A stretch of DNA of 64,000 nucleotides from Heterotrichella gracilis (Eukaryota; Sar; Xanthophyceae; Tribonematales; Xanthonemataceae). Position 1 is the first letter of the stretch. Every line of letters begins with the position of its first letter. The DNA lies in assembly GCA_032358255.1 (NCBI GenBank), contig JAULBX010004443.1:186001-250000 (forward strand), given 5' to 3'. The position numbers were made by a program, and so were the translations under genes. Below the pieces are notes generated by a model that was not told where the DNA came from, ran no database searches, and saw only the letters and a list, made by a program, of their open reading frames with translations. This document shows, one piece after another, positions 59,001 through 64,000 of this stretch.

Positions 59001-60354
59001 AGGGTTTTGGTGCAGGGTTTGGTGCGGTGGTGATGACAATCTGCGCATGGACCCCATGCACCCTCTTCAACTCCCTCCCACACCATTATACTCAACCTGT
59101 GCCTCTGGCCACTCTCAGACGCCTGCGGCCATTCCTGCAGCGCTCCTGTCTTGCCACCATTTGCATGGCCGCATGCACAGCACCACAAATCCATCCCCCC
59201 ACATTTCCTCTCCCCGCCTCCTGCCACTTGAACCCCACCCCCTTTACACACCTCTCCTGCCCCTCCCAGGCGCCAGCGGCCCCGTGATGTGCGACACCAT
59301 CACACGTGCGCCTCCGCCACTCTCAGCACCATCGGCGCCACCGTCCGCGTGTTGAATATATCCATTCCTGGAACTTGTTATTGACAGGGTGCATGCAATG
59401 CAAACCCTTTCATCACCCTTTACGTTCCTCTCCCACCCGCAGCCACTTGACCCCACCTCCCACGCACCCCAGGTGCTGGCGGCCCCGTGATGCGCGACAC
59501 CATCACGCGCGTGACCGCCGCCCTGTCGCCCAACACCGAGGGCGCCACCATCCGCGCCCTGCAGCGCTCCTTCCTAGTCAGCGCTGACATGGCGCATGCA
59601 CTGCACCCCAACTACCCCGACAAGCACGACCCGCAGCACCAGCCGCAGTTCAACAAGGGCCTGGTCATCAAGCACAATGCGAACCAGCGCTACGCAACCA
59701 CCTCCATCAGCTCGACGCTGTTCAGGTGGGTGGGGTGGGGGAGGTTGGCATGGGCATGGCATAGGCATGGCATTTGGCACGGCAGTGCAAGGCATGGGGT
59801 ATCTGTCGCCGGTGCAAGCGCCAGGGCGCCAAATCCCGCTGTAGGGTAGGCATGCATAGGCAACTGATGCCTAGCTGAGCACGCTTTTATAAATGGGCAT
59901 GTTTGTCACAGGCAATAAAAGCCCTGCTGCAGATCCATCACCCAAGGCCATCCCTGCTCACACAATCCTCATCCTGCGCGGCCGTTCCAAAACCTGTCCC
60001 AACCCCCACCCAAACCCTCACGCTGTGCCCCCCCGCAGGGAGGTTGCCCGGCGCCACGACATCCCTGTGCAGGAGTTTGCCGTGCGCAATGACATGGCCT
60101 GCGGGTCCACCATCGGGCCCATCCTGGCCTCGGCACTGGGGGTGCGCACCATCGACGTGGGGGCGCCTCAGCTGGCCATGCACAGCATCCGGGAGATGTG
60201 CGGGGTGGAGGACGTGGACTACACCTACAGGCACTTCCTGGCGTTTTTCAGGGACTTTTCTGAGCTGGACAAGTGCGTGGACTTTGATTCGCTGCCCCCG
60301 CCGGACATCCAGGGCACGCTGGCGAATGAGGCCGCCTGCGGGCACGTCCACTAG
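56076..60354 (+). CDS. DNPEP: Aspartyl aminopeptidase (peptidase family M18)
   Basis: Eight exons, 56076-56193, 56488-56671, 56947-57112, 57497-57625, 58142-58313, 58758-58931, 59473-59725 and 60039-60354, give 503 residues with agreeing phases. M18 signatures in order: [16 protein letters not shown] with the first metal-binding His, [53 protein letters not shown] with the Glu pair, [27 protein letters not shown], and [36 protein letters not shown] with the last metal-binding His. The enzyme removes N-terminal Asp and Glu from peptides as a large dodecameric dizinc complex in the cytosol. No targeting peptide is evident. The start Met at 56076 is followed by [11 protein letters not shown] and gives the expected length. 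Confidence 0.95.
56655..56755 (+). repeat. Exon-edge echo, aminopeptidase exon 2 donor
   Basis: ACGGACAGGTGGGG followed by AATCCTAAGCTAGGG is echoed 50 bp on by ACAGACAGGATGGC followed by AACCCTTAGCTAGGG. The echo has lost the donor. Confidence 0.6.
57580..57885 (+). repeat. Exon-edge echoes, aminopeptidase exon 4 donor
   Basis: AACAGGCAGCAGCACCTGGCGCC-ATCATCGCCACGGC-ATCAAGGTGGG occurs at the exon end (donor 57626) and 119 bp later (donor at 57745) almost unchanged. A very worn third copy may lie at 57841-57880. Confidence 0.9.
59262..59560 (+). repeat. Exon-edge echo, aminopeptidase exon 7 acceptor
   Basis: CCAG then G-GC-GGCGGCCCCGTGATG-GCGACACCATCAC occurs at 59271 (echo) and 59473 (exon). 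Likeness runs for about 85 nt and both carry a good acceptor; spacing is about 202 bp. Confidence 0.85.
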
Positions 60355-61029
60355 GGTTGGTGGAGGGTTTTGTTGGGGTTCCCCGGGGTGGAGTGGTGGT
60401 GTGTTAACAGTGACCAAATACGTGGCAATGTTTGCATGCTGCAGCAGTTCCACTACCAGTTGTTTGTGATACGGCGCTTTTGCGACAATCACTGATATGA
60501 GTCTCAACCTCTTGGAAAGGCAAATTGCGTTGAATTTACTTTGAAAACTTTTCCATGCCAACAGTGCTTCAGAGGGTGCAGTAACTATATTTACTTTGGC
60601 AAGTCAGTTGTGACAGCATCGTGCAACGTTTGATGCAGTCACATGGTGTACTAGCAATTCAATGTCATGCAATACGATCTTCAAATGATTGCCACAATAT
60701 TTTAAATGCAACTAAATTAGTTGCAACAGACATGTCAATGACAACAATCTTATGTGTGATAAATATCTTAAAATTTTACAGGACTATGCGGCCAAAAATT
60801 TGCCAACTCAGAAGTTCCATTACGGTTGAGAACAGGTTCGAAATAGCTAAAGTATATCAGCCTGAAACATATTATGGTCCTGAAAACGGTACGCCTAAAA
60901 TAGGCAAATTAATTGAGTAATTAACAATGTAAAATATACTCTTGAGGTTCGAGGCAACAAGATGCCAGAATAAAGGGGCCCGGCCGGCCAAGCCTGGCTA
61001 CAACACATAATAACATCAACATGTGTTGG
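60355..61029. other. 3' flank of aminopeptidase gene
   Basis: AT-rich spacer. TGTAA at about 60926 is a possible poly(A) signal. No gene recognised. Confidence 0.45.
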
Positions 61030-61120
61030 AATCGCCACACCGGTGCCATCCCGAGGGCCTCGGCCCAAGGGAATCATTCCTTTAGGCCCAGGCCCTCGGG
61101 ATGGCACCGGTGTGGCGATT
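61030..61120. repeat. 91-nt near-perfect inverted repeat (hairpin)
   Basis: Arms at 61030-61060 and 61090-61120 are exact reverse complements over 31 nt (AATCGCCACACCGGTGCCAT... against its mirror). The 29-nt centre pairs further, imperfectly (GGCC-AAGGGAAT with ATTCCTT-AGGCC), leaving almost no loop. It lies between the 3' ends of the aminopeptidase and the second F-box gene. It could be a hairpin small-RNA precursor, a transcript-end structure, or a tiny inverted-repeat element. Confidence 0.9.
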
Positions 61121-61173
61121 ATGACACCCATCCCCTCACATGGGGCCCATATTTTCAGTCAACGCCTGGAGAC

Positions 61174-62951
61174 CTAGGATTCTGCTTCCAAGCATGTGCG
61201 CACTGCTGCAACCTCTGCCCTCACCCGCGCCGCATTGCCTACCAGCATGCTGCCAAATTCCACGGGATCATGTGACATGAAATCTTCCCCTGGACTCCAT
61301 TCCAGCTTGCCTTGGCAAAAGGTGTAGACCAAGCCCCCCGCCCCTCTCAACCTCACTGTGACTTTGCTGCCAGCCAACGACACTCCGCTGTCAGTCACGT
61401 ACACCTCGCTGTCACGCCATTGGCTCTTAAACAATGTAACCAAGCGCGGTGGGATGTCTTTTGGCAGCCAGAGGTCAAGCACCTGCTCACAAGAGGCCCT
61501 GCTGTGGGTCCCAAGCCGGAGAGAGCGCAAGCTTGGCAGTGGGGGCAGCCTGAAGGTCGCGGCAGACTTGTATCTTTTAGCATGTACGTATTCAATGCAA
61601 TCCATGTCCAGGTACAGCTCCTCCAAGAGCTCAAGCCAGCAAGCGCCCCTTGGAGGTTCATGCCGGGGTAGGTGGGCAGGTGTAGGCGTGTGAGCTGCGT
61701 GAGCGGGTGCACATCCAGGTCGAGCTGAGGCATCTCGCATGGCAGCTCATCCCCTTTGATGGTCAACGCCCTGAGAGAGGTTGGCAGCCAAAGGGATGGC
61801 ATCTCCACTAGGTCCAGGGTTCCCGAACCCGAGCGCCCGGACAGGAGAAGCGTCAAGCCGGTGAGAGAAGTGACGCTAGCCAGCGACAGCGCGCCGGGCA
61901 TGTCTTCAGACCAGATCACAAGTGCCAGGCTGCTGAGCTGAGGCATGTGCTCGAGGGCCGCCAGACACTCGCCTCCCACTGTCCTCGGGTAGTCGCCGAT
62001 GCCAGAAAGGGTCAAGCGGAGGGCTGAGAGGTTGGCAAGTGGCGGGAGGCAAGGCGGCGGGCCCCACTCCTGGAAAATCGCGCACTCTACAGACAGCTCC
62101 AAGCTGGTCAGGAGCTGGAGGCTGGACAGTGCACCCACCACAGCCGCCATGGTATCCAGGCTGGGGTCATCTGTGCGCGGCATGTGCATCTTCAACGCCA
62201 GGTGTCGCAGGCCCGTGAGTGTGCTGATTGCCTTGACAGGGTCGTTGAACTCCTCCTCACCGCTCGCGCTCCACATGGTCAACGTCAGGTCTAGAGAACG
62301 CAGGCTGGTGAGGCCGCCCACCACCACCACATCCCTCACCGTGGGGGCGTCCGTGCCTCGTGAAGTGAGGCGCAAACCCGCCAGGGACCGCAGGTGCTTG
62401 GGGCTGGTGGCTTGCATGAGCGGCGCTTGGACGAGTGGGTAGGGTCTATCTATCTGGGAGTTGAGAGCGAGGTGGCTGGCCTGGGTCAGCCTGGCCCCCT
62501 GGGCTTGGCGGCTGCTGGCTCCAGGTGTGGTGGAAGGCGTGACCATGGCTGACGTGCTGCGGGGCTGGGACTGTACGAGAGCGGCAGAAGCGGCTGCTTC
62601 AATTCCCTGACCGCCTGTCAAGAATGCCAGAAGCTGGCGCTGCGCTGGACCATGGATGTGGCTAGGCAGGGTATCGGGCCAGGCCACGCTCCGCCACGCC
62701 GCGCTGGGCCCCTGCAGGGCCTCCCACCAGCGCTTGCACACTGTTTGGGCTCGCACACGCTCACTCACAGGCAGCTGGCCCAGAACCTCCTGGAGCAGGG
62801 GCTCTGGCAGGGAGTGGAGGGTGAAGGACTCCGGTATTCGCTTAGCCGCCATGGTGGATGGGACCCCTTGGTAGCGGGTGGAAAGTGGAGATTGATGTAG
62901 CACCTGCACAGCATGTTGGGTCAAGCTTGCTGACGTTGTTGGCAGAGTCAT
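61174..62951 (-). pseudogene. F-box/LRR-like protein gene with one frameshift
   Basis: Intronless. From Met 62852 (MAAKRIPES; an outer Met at 62951 adds 33 residues) it encodes an F-box-like motif (LHSLPEPLLQEVLGQLPVSERVRAQTVCKRWWEALQGPSAAW). A Ser/Ala/Gln-rich linker comes next, then at least eight leucine-rich repeats (LTSLRSLDLTL, LTGLRHLALKM, LQLLTSLELSV, LANLSALRLTL, MPQLSSLALVI, VTSLTGLTLLL, LTQLTRLHLP). At about 61635 the frame changes by one base and continues as LLEELYLDMD, LPSLRSLRLG and a plausible C-terminus to 61174. Total about 560 residues. It is a paralog of the gene at 40.6-42.0 kb (shared RAQ-VCK-W--AL-GPS-AW). Probably a young pseudogene, or a single sequence error; an SCF substrate receptor if functional. 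Confidence 0.7.
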
Positions 62952-64000
62952 GTCTACGGGTGGTACAAGGGGGAGCGAATTACTGTGAGGCTTGTATAAC
63001 CCTTACTAAAGTTAACAACACGTAACATGCATGTATGCGTGGCTTCTGCTTTGTATGGGCCGGCCTCCTGCTATTCCTACACTTACAGTTGCCATGTGGT
63101 CTGGTACATAACGGATACGCTGAGGCGTCGCGGCGCCTGTTATACTTGGAGGAAGTGTATGATCATGAAGTAACATTCATTTCGATGTGCAGCCAATTTA
63201 ATGGGTCGTGTAGCTGAAAGACCTGCACTGCATGCAAGGTGGGCACCACCACACAGCGTTATGCATGCATATGCCAATTGAGACGGATTTCGGGTTGCTG
63301 CCTCCTCAACAACGCGGTCGCACACACGGGTTAGTAATGAACTTCAACTATCCTCGATGCAGTGTATTCTGGTGTGATATGTACTGTTGTGACCATAACT
63401 GACGTTGTCGCACCTCGCACTAGGTGCTGTGGAAGGCGACTTCAAGAAGCTTTTAGAAGACAGATTGTGAATCCCACAGGTTGGCAGTACAGGTGGGAGC
63501 AAAATGTCTGTGTTCAGCTGGTAGGCACCAAGTAGATATTGGGCGTCACACGGCAAAGCAGACAGCAAGGCAGATTGGTGTCTCATGGCCGATTGGTGTC
63601 TCTGGGAGGGAGGGAGGGAGGCCCCTGTTGAATTATTCGGCTGGAAGGGCAGCAAGGCTATCAGCAGTGGCCCTCAAACATGAAGATAGGCCAGGCCTGA
63701 ATAGGGGCTATTTGCTTCTTTCACACATATTCAGGCCATTTTTGGCTCACTCCAATGCCATCTGTAGGTGGTTGCAACTCCGTCGCCTGCGGGCCTCCGA
63801 AACTGCCATTTTTAACACAGTGGGCTTTTGTTCGTGAAAGTTGCTGGGTTTGACGACCTGATAGTGGTTAAAAGGTGTTCCTTGGCTACGCGTATCCTGC
63901 GTTGAAGTGACTTTCCGTTCCCAAAGTCGGGGAGTAGCAGAAGCCACGCATACATGCGTGTTACATGTGCGCCCATAAAGCTGAGTTTTCCCTTCCATAG
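62952..64000. other. Right end of window, no gene recognised
   Basis: Upstream region of the second F-box gene and further spacer. It contains a (GGGA)n run near 63606-63621. The short frames show no family signal. Confidence 0.45.

Noticed and set aside
60820-60850. GGTTCGAAA string that resembles a tRNA T-arm
   Set aside because: No matching acceptor stem, D-arm or anticodon arm; no tRNA found anywhere in the window.
1-64000. CRISPR arrays, operons, prophages, retroelements
   Set aside because: The window is eukaryotic nuclear DNA; I saw no reverse transcriptase, integrase, capsid or transposase wording, no long terminal repeats, and no spacer-repeat array.

Overview
This window reads as nuclear DNA of a green alga (Chlorophyta, most likely a core chlorophyte). 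The genes are dense with introns that obey GT-AG rules. The gene set is green-lineage: a starch alpha-glucan water dikinase with two CBM45 domains, a plant-type mitochondrial formate dehydrogenase, cytosolic ribosomal protein eS27, a Dbp9/DDX56 helicase, a GT61-type glycosyltransferase and an M18 aspartyl aminopeptidase. Coding sequence is GC-rich. Introns and spacers carry many short strings of the plant telomere type (CCCTAAA/TTTAGGG). Poly(A)-type TGTAA motifs follow some stop codons. I cannot name the species.

Layout. 0.2-1.9 kb: PA14-domain gene (minus, partial). 4.3-7.6 kb: GT61-like glycosyltransferase (plus, 6 exons). 8.8-10.6 kb: eS27 (minus, 4 exons). 11.9-16.4 kb: DDX56/Dbp9 RNA helicase (plus, 10 exons). 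17.3-24.0 kb: tandem array of four TPR-MYND zinc-finger genes (plus, 2 exons each; the third is broken by a frameshift). 26.4-38.8 kb: glucan water dikinase (plus, at least 21 exons). 40.6-42.0 kb: intronless F-box/LRR-like gene (minus, frame-broken). 42.8-44.8 kb: secreted protein with Pro-rich 47-48 residue repeats (minus). 46.2-49.6 kb: formate dehydrogenase (minus, 8 exons). 52.5-54.6 kb: secreted SPPP-linker/DOMON protein (minus). 56.1-60.4 kb: aspartyl aminopeptidase (plus, 8 exons). 61.2-62.9 kb: second intronless F-box/LRR gene (minus, one frameshift). Exon boundaries were read by eye; for the multi-exon genes the reading phases agree across every junction given.

The genes are independent eukaryotic transcription units, not an operon. 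Loose themes are starch turnover (GWD), ribosome production (eS27 and DDX56), formate oxidation, and secreted or cell-surface proteins (PA14, DOMON, Pro-rich repeats).

The most unusual feature is structural. In the long-intron genes, the edge of an exon together with its splice site is repeatedly found again in the neighbouring intron, as one to three decayed tandem copies usually 80-120 bp apart. I count about nineteen such 'exon-edge echoes' in four or five genes. Many keep a plausible AG or GT, so they are decoy splice sites, and they are often interspersed with telomere-like strings. This looks like a record of intron growth by tandem duplication across exon-intron borders. Other items of note are a 91-nt near-perfect hairpin at 61030-61120, the decaying member of the TPR-MYND array, and the two intronless frame-broken F-box/LRR genes.
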